Made by a program: the position numbers and the translations under genes. From the NCBI RefSeq assembly GCF_050586465.1, contig NZ_JBOCEG010000001.1, positions 511,853 to 575,852 on the forward strand: a stretch of 64,000 nt of DNA, written 5' to 3'. Below the pieces are notes generated by a model. That model did not search any database. It was not told the DNA's origin and saw nothing but the letters and a program-made list of their open reading frames with translations. This document shows positions 10,147-18,905 of this stretch, piece by piece (within the stretch, counting starts at the first letter, position 1; each line of letters begins with the position of its first letter). Source of the stretch: CAJXYS01 sp913063035 (GTDB taxonomy: Bacteria > Pseudomonadota > Alphaproteobacteria > Rhodobacterales > Rhodobacteraceae).

Positions 10147-11658
10147 TCAGCCCGTGTCCGAAACCTGCCGCACCACATCCGTCACCGAGCCGTCCCTGTA
10201 TTCCGAAACGGCGACGATCCGGCCATCCGGGCGCGGCGGAGGATGCCTGGTCGCGACGGTCGCGGCCCGCGATACAAGCTCCCCGATCGCGATGACGGGC
10301 AGCCCGGCATGCCGCAGCCTGTCCGCAAGCTCCGCGCGGGCCGGGTTCACGGCGATCCCCGCCTCGGTCACGATCACGTCGACGGTGGCCCCGGGCGTGG
10401 TCACCGTCGTGACGGCGGGCACGATCTTGGGAAAACCCGCGGCCGTCAAACGCGTCGTGACGACGCTGAGGCGCGCGCCTGCGGCGGTGTCGGCATGGCC
10501 GCCCGACCCGCCGATCAACAGACCGCCGGCCTTGGTGGTGACGTTCACGTTGAAATCGAGATCTACCTCGGCCGCCCCCAGAACCACGGCGTCCAGCCGG
10601 TCCACGACCGCGCCCCCGATATGCGGCCCGGCATAGACGGCGGCCGACACGGCCTGGTGGCGCAGGTCGTCGCGATAGGACCGCACGGCGGCGAGATCGA
10701 AGCACTGCACGTCGAGCAGCCCCGCGAAAAGCCCCGCGTTCAGCATGTCGACGTGGAACCCGGTGATCCCGCCCGAGCAAAAGCTGCCGGTGATGCCGCG
10801 CGCGGCCATCTCGCCGCCGACAGCGGCCGCGGTCGCCAGCGAGATGCCGCCGGCGCCCGTCTGGAAGGAAAACCCGTCGGTCATAAGGCCGCTGGCCGCG
10901 ATCGCAGCCGCGGCCCGGGCGCCGATTTCGAGGCTGACCGGGTCTTCCGCCGGGCGCGTGGTGCCCGATGCGATCCCGGTCGGATCACCGATACGGTCGA
11001 TGCAGACGACCCCGTCGACCTTGTCCTGCGGGATGTCGATTGCCGGGGCAGGGTAAGGCACGAGCGTGTCGGTGACGGCGATCACCCGGCCGGCGACCGC
11101 GACATCGACCATCGGGTATCCAAGCGTGCCGCAGGCGGTCTGTCCGGCGCGGCCCGAGATATTGCCAAGCGCATCGGCCGCGGGCGCGGCGATGAAGGCC
11201 ACGTCGATCGCCAGATCGCCGCGGTCGAGGGCGCGCGCCCGGCCGCCATGGGTGCGCAGGATGACCGGTTCAGCCAGGCGCCCCTGGCTCACCGCCTCGG
11301 CGACCGGGCCAGAGATGTAGCTGGCCGAGAGCCGGGTCACCGTGCCTTCGCGGATATGGTCCACCAGCGGGGCATGGACCGGGAAGATCGAGGAGGCCGC
11401 CACGTGCAGGTTCCTTATCCCGCGCCGTGCCAGGGCCTCCAGCACCCGGTTCAGGACCGCGTCTCCGTTGCGAAGATGATGGTGGAAAGAGATCACCGCG
11501 CCGTCCGATAGGCCGCTGGCCGAGATCGCGTCGTCGAGATCGGCGTGCAGCTTGGCCCGGCGCGCGCCGGTCTTGGCCGCGGCAAGGCGGTCGGCGTGGC
11601 CGTCCGCCGGCGTACGGATCGGCCCGTAGCCTGGGATGCGCTTTGGTAACTCCGGCAT
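10147..11658 (-). CDS. citF: Citrate lyase alpha subunit (citrate CoA-transferase), stand-alone
   Basis: A 503-residue protein of CitF length and sequence pattern (MPELPKRIPGYGP start, GAVISFHHHLRNGD, a central SFQTGAGG and a C-terminal GGSGGHADTAAGARL). CitF swaps acetyl for citryl on the acyl-carrier subunit in the citrate lyase complex. I chose the ATG at 11658 because AGGA lies 6 bases upstream; an in-frame ATG two codons earlier overlaps that site. No citD, citE, citC, citG or citX gene is nearby, so the complex cannot be assembled from this locus alone. It may be a repurposed CoA-transferase or may work with subunits encoded elsewhere. Confidence 0.88.
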   Translation of the reverse strand: MPELPKRIPGYGPIRTPADGHADRLAAAKTGARRAKLHADLDDAISASGLSDGAVISFHHHLRNGDAVLNRVLEALARRGIRNLHVAASSIFPVHAPLVDHIREGTVTRLSASYISGPVAEAVSQGRLAEPVILRTHGGRARALDRGDLAIDVAFIAAPAADALGNISGRAGQTACGTLGYPMVDVAVAGRVIAVTDTLVPYPAPAIDIPQDKVDGVVCIDRIGDPTGIASGTTRPAEDPVSLEIGARAAAAIAASGLMTDGFSFQTGAGGISLATAAAVGGEMAARGITGSFCSGGITGFHVDMLNAGLFAGLLDVQCFDLAAVRSYRDDLRHQAVSAAVYAGPHIGGAVVDRLDAVVLGAAEVDLDFNVNVTTKAGGLLIGGSGGHADTAAGARLSVVTTRLTAAGFPKIVPAVTTVTTPGATVDVIVTEAGIAVNPARAELADRLRHAGLPVIAIGELVSRAATVATRHPPPRPDGRIVAVSEYRDGSVTDVVRQVSDTG

Positions 11659-11997
11659 GAGCATTCCTGCAAAGATGGAACCGGGCGGGTTTCGCGTGCC
11701 ATCGGGTTGCGATGGACCGTTCCCATTAAGCACGCGCGACGGGCAATGCCCAGACGCAGCTACGCGGGCTGGTCCGCCGTCGCCACCTTGCGCCGCGGGT
11801 CAGGCGGGGCCCCGCACCGACCCTCGTTGCTGTTGTCAGTTCGGAAGGGTCTGATACCCTTCTGCGGTGAAAATGTCATCGCGCGTGGCATGTCGCACCC
11901 CGCCCGGCCCGGAGCCCGCAGATGCGGGAAGACGGCGGTGGGCGCTTGCCGCGTGCGGCCGAACCCCTGACGGGCCGCGCCTGCGGGAGATGAGCAC
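11659..11997. other. Intergenic region between divergent citF and the cysteine-cluster gene
   Basis: This stretch separates two divergent genes and should hold both promoters. I see no gene, repeat or clear operator. A GGGAG Shine-Dalgarno precedes the plus-strand ATG at 11998. Confidence 0.5.
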
Positions 11998-12804
11998 ATG
12001 AACCGGTCCCTGCGTCGGCGTTTCGCCGCACGGAACAAGCCGAAGAAGAAGATCGTCCTGTCCTGGGACAGCGCGCGCGCGCGGATCGCGTCGATGCGGG
12101 CGCTGGCGGGGCGTCCGGCGCAGAACCCGAAGATGCTCGAGAAGGTCAAGACCGCGCTGGCGGGGCAGCTCGATCGCGCCCGGGAGGAGGGCCGGCCGCT
12201 CAAGGAGCATGTCGGCGCGGCGCGGGACGGCACCCACGCGCTGGAGGTCGCGACGACCGAGCTCGACCGGCAGGACGAGGCCGGCATCGCCGGCGCTCTC
12301 GGCGGGGCGCCCGCCTGCCGGATGGGCTGTGCCTTTTGCTGTGTCCTGCGGACCGGCCCCGAGGACAGCGGTCTTCTCGTGACAGAGGCGGAGGCCCGGC
12401 GGGCCGGCGCCGCGCTGGCCAAGTTGCAGGGGCAGCCCGACGGGCGCAGCTGGATCGCGCAGGCCTGCCCGGCGCTCGATCCCGAGAGCCGCGCCTGCCG
12501 GATCTACGAAAGTCGTCCGGTCATGTGCCGATCGGTCTACAACACCGATGCGCAGCCCTGCGCCGATCTGGTGCGCAGCGGCGGCGCGCGGGGCTACACG
12601 CTCAACTCGGACGCGGCGGACATCCATTACCTGGCCCATGCCATCGGGGTCACAACCGTGGGCGAAGGGGCGACCGGAACGGTCTACAGCTTCGCGCGCT
12701 TCGCGGGCGAGGTGATCGACGGGGCCGGGATCGACCAGGCGCTGAGCCGGGCCCGGTTCCCGAAGGGCACCATCGACAAGGAAGTGCTGGTCAAGGCCGA
12801 TTGA
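11998..12804 (+). CDS. YkgJ-family cysteine cluster protein
   Basis: A 268-residue protein. A basic N-terminus (many Arg/Lys in 1-50) precedes a cysteine-rich core: Cys107, Cys111, Cys114 and Cys115 (ACRMGCAFCC). Further cysteines follow in the segments CPALD, CRIYESRPVMCRS and DAQPC. This C-x3-C-x2-CC opening and the CRIYESRP motif are hallmarks of the YkgJ (UPF0153) family, thought to bind zinc or iron. Function in the cell is unknown. It stands alone between citF and a LysR gene. Confidence 0.85.
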   Translation: MNRSLRRRFAARNKPKKKIVLSWDSARARIASMRALAGRPAQNPKMLEKVKTALAGQLDRAREEGRPLKEHVGAARDGTHALEVATTELDRQDEAGIAGALGGAPACRMGCAFCCVLRTGPEDSGLLVTEAEARRAGAALAKLQGQPDGRSWIAQACPALDPESRACRIYESRPVMCRSVYNTDAQPCADLVRSGGARGYTLNSDAADIHYLAHAIGVTTVGEGATGTVYSFARFAGEVIDGAGIDQALSRARFPKGTIDKEVLVKAD

Positions 12805-12924
12805 CCCGGCGCTGCGGCCCTGGCCCTGGGGAACGGCGCCCGCGTGGGGCGGGCAAGGGGGCGGGTCCCCCGGATGCCAAACCGGCCCGCCCTGCGACCG
12901 GGCCCGCTGTCCCGGCCTCGGGGG

Positions 12925-13878
12925 CTAGTGACCCTGCGCCAGGATATCGGGCCTTTTGCGCTGCGCCGCCACGCCCTCGGCCTCCACCTGGTCATGCAGC
13001 CACGCGGAGAATTCGCGGATCATCGGGTCGTCCTTCCGCGTGTTCGCATACGCGACCGAGTAGATCACGAAGGGCATGGTCACGGTATCGAACAGCCTGA
13101 CGAGCGTGCCGTTTTCCAGCGTGCCCCGGACCACCGCGTCATAGGCAAGCGCCACGCCCTGTCCCTTCTCCGCCGCGGTCGTGGCCAGCTCGCAATTCGG
13201 AAAGGTCGGGCCCCGGGGAAAGGCGGGCGGGTTGACGTCCGCCGCTTCGAACCACTCGCCCCAGGCATCCATCGTCTCGTCATGCATCAGCGTCGCCCGG
13301 CACAGGTCCTCGGGGTCGTGAAGGTTTTCGCGTTCTTTCAGGGCCGGGCTCGCCACGGGATAGCGGGCCGACTGCATCAGCGGTTCGGTCACCACCCCCG
13401 GAACATGCGCATCCGCCCACTGGATCACCACGTCGGCCCCGTTCGAGGAGAAATCGGTCGACGGCGCCCCGTTCGAGACGGAAATCCGGATCCGGTCACC
13501 GAAGGCGAGATCGCCCAGGCGCGGCACCAGCCAGCGGGCGGCGAAACCGGGTGTGCAATGCACGCGGAAGGGCTTGCGCCCAGCCTCCTTCACCGTGCGG
13601 GTGGTTTCGTCGAAGAGGTCGAGAAGCGCCGTCACTTTCCGCGCATAGGCCTGTCCGGTCAGCGTCAGTTCGATCCTGTTGCCGGACCGACGGAAGAGAG
13701 CTGTATCCAGGTAGTTCTCGAGCGCGCGGATCTGGTGGCTGACCGCCGACGCGGTCAGGCAAAGCTCGTCCGCCGCATCCTTGATGCTTCCCTTGCGGGC
13801 CGCAGCCTCAAAGGCGCGGACGGCGGCAAACGGCGGAAATTCCCGTGTCAAAACGCCTTCCCCTGTAACCGCGCCCAT
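12925..13878 (-). CDS. LysR-family transcriptional regulator (GcvA-like)
   Basis: A 317-residue protein with an N-terminal winged helix-turn-helix (about 14-72, opening FPPFAAVRAFEAAARKGS and including ASAVSHQIRALE) and a C-terminal effector domain. The FPPFAAVRAFEAA opening and the PRLGDLAF segment are typical of the GcvA subgroup. The ATG at 13878 lacks a clear ribosome site; a TTG at 13851 preceded by AGGGGAAGG is an equally good start and would remove nine residues. It lies downstream of, and on the same strand as, the family-5 binding protein gene, which it might control; that is inference. Confidence 0.9.
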   Translation of the reverse strand: MGAVTGEGVLTREFPPFAAVRAFEAAARKGSIKDAADELCLTASAVSHQIRALENYLDTALFRRSGNRIELTLTGQAYARKVTALLDLFDETTRTVKEAGRKPFRVHCTPGFAARWLVPRLGDLAFGDRIRISVSNGAPSTDFSSNGADVVIQWADAHVPGVVTEPLMQSARYPVASPALKERENLHDPEDLCRATLMHDETMDAWGEWFEAADVNPPAFPRGPTFPNCELATTAAEKGQGVALAYDAVVRGTLENGTLVRLFDTVTMPFVIYSVAYANTRKDDPMIREFSAWLHDQVEAEGVAAQRKRPDILAQGH

Positions 13879-14088
13879 TGTTTAATTCGCCAAATATGGC
13901 ACATACGGGGATTTTGCTCAATTCTCGCGCCATTCCTGGAAACAGGCATCCCGTAAATACTGAAATCCCTTTCCTGTCGGGACCGCGGTTCGGCGGCGCC
14001 GGGCGCTTTCACGATCCCCCGGGTTGGCCTGTGCGGGTGTGACGGACCCCCGGCGCGCGGGAGGATACCGCGCGCCCCGCGATGCCGA

Positions 14089-15735
14089 TCAGGACCATCC
14101 CAGGCGGTGGATGTCGATCTCGTATTTCGGGTGCTGCTCCGCGCCCGTCACGCCGCTCTTGTAGTGGCGGAAAATGGCGCGGAAATAGGGAATGATCGCG
14201 ACGCCGTCATCGACCATCATCTGTTCCAGCTCGGCCATCACCTCTTGCCGCGCGGTGTCGCCGGCAATCGCGTTGGCCTCCGACAGAAGCGCGTCGAACG
14301 CTTCGGAGCGGTAACCCGCCTCGTTCCAGGTTGCCGTCGAGCGGTAGGCGAGGTTGAGGTTCTGAATACCCGTCTCGCGATGGCCCCAGTTCGTGGACGA
14401 GAACGGATACTTGGTCCAGTCGTTCCAGAAGGTCGAGCCCGGCATCACGGTGCGCTTCACCCGGAAGCCGGCATCGCGCAGCTGCGCCGCAACCGCGTCG
14501 GTCGTGGCCTTGATGAACCCGTCATCGATGGAGATCAGCTCGTGCTCGAAATCCATCATGCCGGCCTCTTCCATCAGGCGGCGGGCTTCCTCGACGTTTC
14601 TTTCATGGCCCGGGATATCGGCGTGGTCGGGGTTCACGCCGGGTGCGACGTGATAGTTGTTGTTCGATACGCTGCCACGGTTCGAAAGGCCAAGCTCGAG
14701 CGGCACGGTGTTGTCGACCGCCAGCTGCAGCGCCCGGCGCACGCGCACATCTTCATAAGGGCGCATGCCATCGACCTCGGCCTCCTGGTTGGGGCGGATC
14801 ACGACGGTGGCCGCGGTGCCGATCTCGCTGCGGGTCCAGCCGATCGTGTCGAAAATTTCGAGGAAATCGGCCACCGTTTCGTAGACCATGTCGAACTCGT
14901 CCGAGTCCGCCCCCGCCAACCAGGCGGCCGGGTCGGTGCCGTAGTCCAGGAATTCGACCCGGTCCAGCCAGGCTTCTCCCCAGTAGGTGTGATCGGGGTT
15001 CTTCACCAGCACGACCTTTTCGCCGACGCGAAACTCATCGAAGACGTAGGCCCCGGTGCCGATCCCGTGGTCCCCGACCGAGGTGCCGATAAGGTCGCGA
15101 TGCATGATCGCGGCCGGGTAGTCGGCCATGCCGAACATCAGCGTGCCATCGGGGTGGCGCAGGGTCAGCCGGACGGTGTGGCTGTCGACGATCTCGACCG
15201 CCCCGTCCGCGGCGACGCCGTTCTCGACCAGCGCGGCCATCCGTGTCGCCATCGAGTTGCCCTCGACCGCCTCGTCGCACCAGCCGATGACGTTCGCGGC
15301 CACGTCCTCGGCGGTGAAATCGTCGCCGTTGTTCCACTTGACGCCTTTTCGGACGTTCAGCGTGTACACGGTGGCGTCGTCATTGGCCTCCCAGCTTTCC
15401 AGCAGGACCGGTTGCAGGGTGCCGTCGCGCTGAACTTCCGCCAGGTACTGGATGATGCCGCGGGTCTGGTTCGCCATCTCGGGCCAGTCATAGGTGCGCG
15501 GATCCTTGAGTTCACGGCAGTTCATCTGGATGCGCAGCGTCCCGCCCATCTGCGGAGACGATGCCCGCGCTTCGGCGTTCAGGCCGATCAAGCCGTAGGC
15601 GGTCGTGGCGGAGACGCCGAGCGCCGTTGCGCGGCCAAGGAATTCCCGGCGGCTCAGCAGTCCCTGGCGGTGTTCGCGCGCATGCAGCTCCGCGGCCGGA
15701 TGGATACGCCCCTGTTGGGTTTCGAGTTTGGTCAT
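14089..15735 (-). CDS. Tat-exported ABC transporter substrate-binding protein, family 5
   Basis: A 548-residue periplasmic binding protein of the peptide/opine/nickel family (SBP_bac_5). The N-terminus carries a twin-arginine motif SRREFLG (Arg29-Arg30) and a hydrophobic stretch ending near residue 58, so export is by Tat. The mature part shows family features such as VLLESWEANDD, VKWNNGDDFTAEDV and a late YFRAIFRHYK. The start was placed at 15735 because GAGGGAGA precedes it. No permease or ATPase gene is adjacent, so the ligand and transporter partner are unknown. Confidence 0.88.
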   Translation of the reverse strand: MTKLETQQGRIHPAAELHAREHRQGLLSRREFLGRATALGVSATTAYGLIGLNAEARASSPQMGGTLRIQMNCRELKDPRTYDWPEMANQTRGIIQYLAEVQRDGTLQPVLLESWEANDDATVYTLNVRKGVKWNNGDDFTAEDVAANVIGWCDEAVEGNSMATRMAALVENGVAADGAVEIVDSHTVRLTLRHPDGTLMFGMADYPAAIMHRDLIGTSVGDHGIGTGAYVFDEFRVGEKVVLVKNPDHTYWGEAWLDRVEFLDYGTDPAAWLAGADSDEFDMVYETVADFLEIFDTIGWTRSEIGTAATVVIRPNQEAEVDGMRPYEDVRVRRALQLAVDNTVPLELGLSNRGSVSNNNYHVAPGVNPDHADIPGHERNVEEARRLMEEAGMMDFEHELISIDDGFIKATTDAVAAQLRDAGFRVKRTVMPGSTFWNDWTKYPFSSTNWGHRETGIQNLNLAYRSTATWNEAGYRSEAFDALLSEANAIAGDTARQEVMAELEQMMVDDGVAIIPYFRAIFRHYKSGVTGAEQHPKYEIDIHRLGWS

Positions 15736-16104
15736 GGCGCGTCGTCTCCCTCGTTTGTCAAGCTGACCCCGGCTGTCTGGCGGCGTCGATCCGGCCGAGA
15801 CGCGTCCGGTATTTCCCACGCAGTCTGTTCCCTCGTGGCGTTGTCCAGTTTTGTCCGGTCACGAACTGCCCGGAACTCTCGCGACAGATAAGGTGAATCG
15901 TGATCGCGGCAAGAAATCTGTCGCCCGCGGGCCGGCCCGACCGGATCGCCCGCACGGACGATGACCGCCTTGTCGCTTGGCTTTCGACACGCCCCGCCTT
16001 GCAGAGATGCTTCCGCCGCTCTCGCCTCACGCGGCGTCGCCGCCCGAGATCGCGGCCGTCGGGGAACCGGGCTGCCGGCGGGCTGCGACGTTCGCGGTCG
16101 GCGC
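15736..16104. other. Intergenic region upstream of the family-5 binding protein
   Basis: This region holds the promoter and leader of the binding-protein gene and the 3' flank of the first cytochrome gene. Open frames here lack ribosome sites and protein-like composition. No structured RNA or operator was recognised. Confidence 0.45.
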
Positions 16105-16509
16105 CTACTCTTGGATCGACTCGAGGTAGTAGACCAGGGCCAGGATCCGTCCGCGCCCGACCATGTCCGCGGTCTCTCCGCGCTGGCTGCTTGCCGAGGC
16201 CTGGAAGCGTTCGCCCCAGATGGGCATATCGCCCCCGTGGGCACGAACATCGCGACCGTCAATGAGTTTCAGCGTGTTGTTGAACGGGAAATCGCCCCCA
16301 CCGGTACGCTCGGTGATCTTGGTCAGACTGGGGGTCTTGATCTGGAGAAGACCGGCGAGGGGGCCGTCACCCTTGCCGGACTCGCCGTGGCAGCCGGCAC
16401 AGGCCACCATATACTCGCGCGCCCCGGCCTCGATCGTCGCGTCCTGGGCAAGGGATTGGGCGGGCATAGCGATGAGGAAAGCACCAAGTATCGCGTAGAA
16501 CCTATTCAT
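16105..16509 (-). CDS. Exported mono-haem c-type cytochrome (copy 1)
   Basis: A 134-residue precursor with a signal peptide (1-21, ending SLAQ), one haem site C37-A-G-C40-H41 and a likely axial Met95 in GGDMPIWGERF. The size and the SGKGDGPLAG segment fit small class I periplasmic cytochromes. It closely resembles the protein encoded at 17772-18173 in length, haem-site flank, PxWGxRF motif and C-terminal LESIQ/LQSIQ. A perfect FNR-type box lies about 100 bp upstream of the ATG, so induction at low oxygen is expected. Redox partners are unknown. Confidence 0.92.
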   Translation of the reverse strand: MNRFYAILGAFLIAMPAQSLAQDATIEAGAREYMVACAGCHGESGKGDGPLAGLLQIKTPSLTKITERTGGGDFPFNNTLKLIDGRDVRAHGGDMPIWGERFQASASSQRGETADMVGRGRILALVYYLESIQE

Positions 16510-16604
16510 TTCCAGAACTCCTCTCTCTGAGTGGAAACATGGTTTAAATGGTCTGCGACTGAATACTGTAACGCGAAGCCTACACAGCCCCGCCGCGAAG
16601 CTGA

Positions 16605-16618
16605 TTGATTTCGATCAA
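16605..16618. promoter_or_regulatory. FNR/FnrL-type box, perfect match
   Basis: The sequence TTGATTTCGATCAA fits the consensus TTGAT-N4-ATCAA exactly. It lies about 96 bp upstream of the cytochrome start at 16509. FnrL- or Dnr-type regulators of low oxygen or NO use this site in Rhodobacterales. Confidence 0.75.
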
Positions 16619-16775
16619 GGTCCCAATCCCGTTGCGGAGAACCAATCCGGTTTTCCGGAATTCTCGAACGGAAATCCTTCGGTAAGCTGATCCCCGCGCG
16701 ACCCGAAAACACGCCGCGGGGCAGGGAGGGGAGCACCCCGCCCTCGTTTCGGATCATTTCCGCGATCGTTGTTCG

Positions 16776-17549
16776 TCAGGGCAGGAAAATCTCCCGCACG
16801 CGAACCGGGATATCGAGGATCGCGACGGTCTCCTCCGATCCGTCGAAGATCGCCGCGAGGTCCGCGATCGAGATGGACAACGCGTAGGTGCCAGTCAGCG
16901 GTTTTCCCATGGCGCCGCTCATCACGACGTCGGTCAGGCTGTCATAGCGGTAGATCCGGTAGAAATCCGGGTTGGCTGCCGAAAACGACTTCGCTTCGCT
17001 GGCACTCCAGACGCGGTTGCCGGTTGTGTGGTTCAGCGTCATCTCGAGCGCGTCGTCGCCGAGGGTCAGCTTCCAGCTATCGAGGCTGGTGCGCCCGCCA
17101 TTCGCCGGACCGCTGATGGAGGTGGTGCGCGAGACGTCCGCCGGAACGTTGACACCGTAGGGATCCGTCCCGGGCGGTTCGGTCGAATAGGTGCGCAGGA
17201 CGAAGATCCGGACGCCGTCGCCGTCGACCTGTTTGCCGAGACCGAGGAAGACGACGGCCCGGCGGCTGGCCGGGTCCAGCGCCTTGCCCTGAGCGTCGAG
17301 CATCAACATCCCGTCGACGAAGGATACAAGCAGGTTGGCGTCCTTGAGCGGCCCGCGTGGAAAGCCGATCGGCGCCCATCCGTCGGGCATGAAGGCTTGC
17401 ACGGCGGCAGCGTCGGCCTTGACGCCGACGATGACGCGGCTGTCGACATTCGTGCCCGCGAAGGTTTCCGCACGGGCTGCAGACCAAGATGTTCCAAGGA
17501 TAACGACGGCCAGAAGAACGACCGCTGGACCCAGAATCGAATTTCGCAT
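16776..17549 (-). CDS. Exported protein of unknown function between two cytochrome genes
   Basis: A 257-residue precursor. The ATG at 17549 follows AGGGAGG spaced 6 bases away, which favours it over two upstream ATGs. A signal peptide spans about 1-27, ending SAARA. The mature chain is mainly beta-rich with segments such as VIVGVKADAAAVQAFMPDGW and FPRGPLKDANLL. I see a weak resemblance to acetoacetate-decarboxylase-fold proteins but no catalytic lysine I can defend. No cysteine pair or haem site is present. It lies between two related cytochrome c genes, all on the minus strand, and a degenerate FNR box lies upstream, so it probably shares their anaerobic regulation. Confidence 0.72.
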   Translation of the reverse strand: MRNSILGPAVVLLAVVILGTSWSAARAETFAGTNVDSRVIVGVKADAAAVQAFMPDGWAPIGFPRGPLKDANLLVSFVDGMLMLDAQGKALDPASRRAVVFLGLGKQVDGDGVRIFVLRTYSTEPPGTDPYGVNVPADVSRTTSISGPANGGRTSLDSWKLTLGDDALEMTLNHTTGNRVWSASEAKSFSAANPDFYRIYRYDSLTDVVMSGAMGKPLTGTYALSISIADLAAIFDGSEETVAILDIPVRVREIFLP

Positions 17550-17637
17550 GGAAGGCCTCCCTTTCTGCATCATGGCAGGCAGACGGCGCCGGCCCGTTCC
17601 GCGACTGGAAGCATCGCTTTATCGCGACGCTTCCAAT

Positions 17638-17651
17638 ATGACGTGGATCAA
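17638..17651. promoter_or_regulatory. Degenerate FNR-type box
   Basis: The sequence ATGACGTGGATCAA has a perfect right half (ATCAA) and three of five matches in the left half. It is about 89 bp upstream of the exported-protein start at 17549, the same placement as the perfect boxes on either side. Support comes from that context. Confidence 0.4.
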
Positions 17652-17771
17652 GGCAGGCATTTTCGACAATCGAGACCTCTCGGCAAAAATGCCCTGCCAG
17701 GAAATGTGTTCGCCGATCTCTGCATCAGCCTTTCGAAGGTTTCACGATATGCGAAACCCTCCTTTCGCCGA

Positions 17772-18173
17772 TTACTGCTGGATCGATTGCAGATACATCG
17801 CCAGTGACAGCACCCGGCCACGAACCTCGATCTCCGAGGCGTAGTCGCCCATGCCCTCGGCGTCGGCTTCGAAACGGTTCCCCCACACGGGCATCGGGTA
17901 TCCGTGGCCATGGATGCCGGAGCGACCGTCGATCGTCATGATGACATCGAGCATGGGGAATGCGCCGTCATTGGCCGCGCTGAGCTGGGTGAGATCGCTG
18001 ACCTCGACCGTCATGAGTTCCGCCAGCGGGCCGTCACCGGTTCCGGAAGCACCATGGCAGCTGGCGCATGAATTCATGTATTCTGCCTGCCCGGCCCCTG
18101 CATCCTGAGCCTGTGCGGGGACGGCGACCTGGAGGGCAAGAATGGCCGCGGAAAAGGTTGTGATGAATTTCAT
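17772..18173 (-). CDS. Exported mono-haem c-type cytochrome (copy 2)
   Basis: A 133-residue precursor with a signal peptide (1-22, ending AQAQ), haem site C36-A-S-C39-H40 and a likely axial Met94 in YPMPVWGNRF. The start at 18173 is set by AGGGAG upstream and by the signal peptide; the frame is open further upstream without a better start. It is paralogous to the cytochrome at 16105-16509. A perfect FNR-type box lies about 67 bp upstream of the ATG. It is probably a periplasmic electron carrier made at low oxygen; the partner is unknown. Confidence 0.92.
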   Translation of the reverse strand: MKFITTFSAAILALQVAVPAQAQDAGAGQAEYMNSCASCHGASGTGDGPLAELMTVEVSDLTQLSAANDGAFPMLDVIMTIDGRSGIHGHGYPMPVWGNRFEADAEGMGDYASEIEVRGRVLSLAMYLQSIQQ

Positions 18174-18239
18174 TATTCGCTCCCTGAATTCTATTTCGCC
18201 TCGACGCCAGAAAGATACTAGGAGTTGCATGTATTCCAA

Positions 18240-18253
18240 TTGATTCAGATCAA
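18240..18253. promoter_or_regulatory. FNR/FnrL-type box, perfect match
   Basis: The sequence TTGATTCAGATCAA fits TTGAT-N4-ATCAA exactly. It lies between the cytochrome start at 18173 (minus strand, about 67 bp away) and the small exported protein at 18443 (plus strand, about 190 bp away). It is closer to the usual distance for the cytochrome. Confidence 0.75.
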
Positions 18254-18442
18254 GACCCGGCGGAACGGCCGTACAGGCCGGATCTGAAATTGGGGTCCAG
18301 GGTTCTTGAGGACCTGCCGAATGGCACCCATTTCGTTTCTGCGGGCCATCCATTGTGGTCCCATGCGATATCGCTTTTCATGGATATGGAGCGGCCGGGT
18401 GAACCCCTGCCGGCTGTTTCACCGTCCCAAGGGAGATCTGAA

Positions 18443-18727
18443 ATGAAAAAGGCCATTCCGCCGCTCATGCTTGCCGCGCTGTCGATGGCGGCGATACCGG
18501 GCCATGCGCAGGAAAATGAGCGCCTTGCGGTCTGCGAGCTTACACGCGACATGGCCAAGGAAACGAATGACTTCACCCAGGAGCTGATGTTGATCCTGGT
18601 GCGGAGCCTCAAGGAAGACCTGTCCGACAGTGCGAGCAACCCGTATCTCGTCCAGATCGAGGAAGCGCTGAAGGAACGCCGCGCCAGCTTCAGCGCGCAT
18701 GTGGAAAGGTTCCGCGAATTGTGCTGA
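18443..18727 (+). CDS. Small exported protein, unknown
   Basis: A 94-residue precursor starting MKKAIPPLMLAALSMAA, with a signal peptide ending near residue 22 (GHAQ). The mature part is short and helical, with a cysteine near each end (Cys31 and the terminal Cys94) that could form a disulfide. The ATG follows GGGAG 8 bases upstream. It is divergent from the second cytochrome gene and could share its FNR box. I do not recognise the family. Confidence 0.62.
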   Translation: MKKAIPPLMLAALSMAAIPGHAQENERLAVCELTRDMAKETNDFTQELMLILVRSLKEDLSDSASNPYLVQIEEALKERRASFSAHVERFRELC

Positions 18728-18905
18728 CGCGCCCGTGCCGGGCCGTCGAGCACCGTCACCGGACAAGCGCCGCGCCCCCGGCGGCCGCGCAGCCCTGCGC
18801 GATGTCAAATTGCACCATTCGCGCCGGGGTCTGGCCACATTCATATGGTGATCATGCGCTTCAACGGGGTGCTGCAACGCGCCCCGACCGGATAGGGAGC
18901 GTTCG

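Noticed and set aside
16506..16757. An 83-codon minus-strand frame upstream of the first cytochrome
   Set aside because: It overlaps the FNR box and the cytochrome start, has no ribosome site and shows no protein-like pattern.
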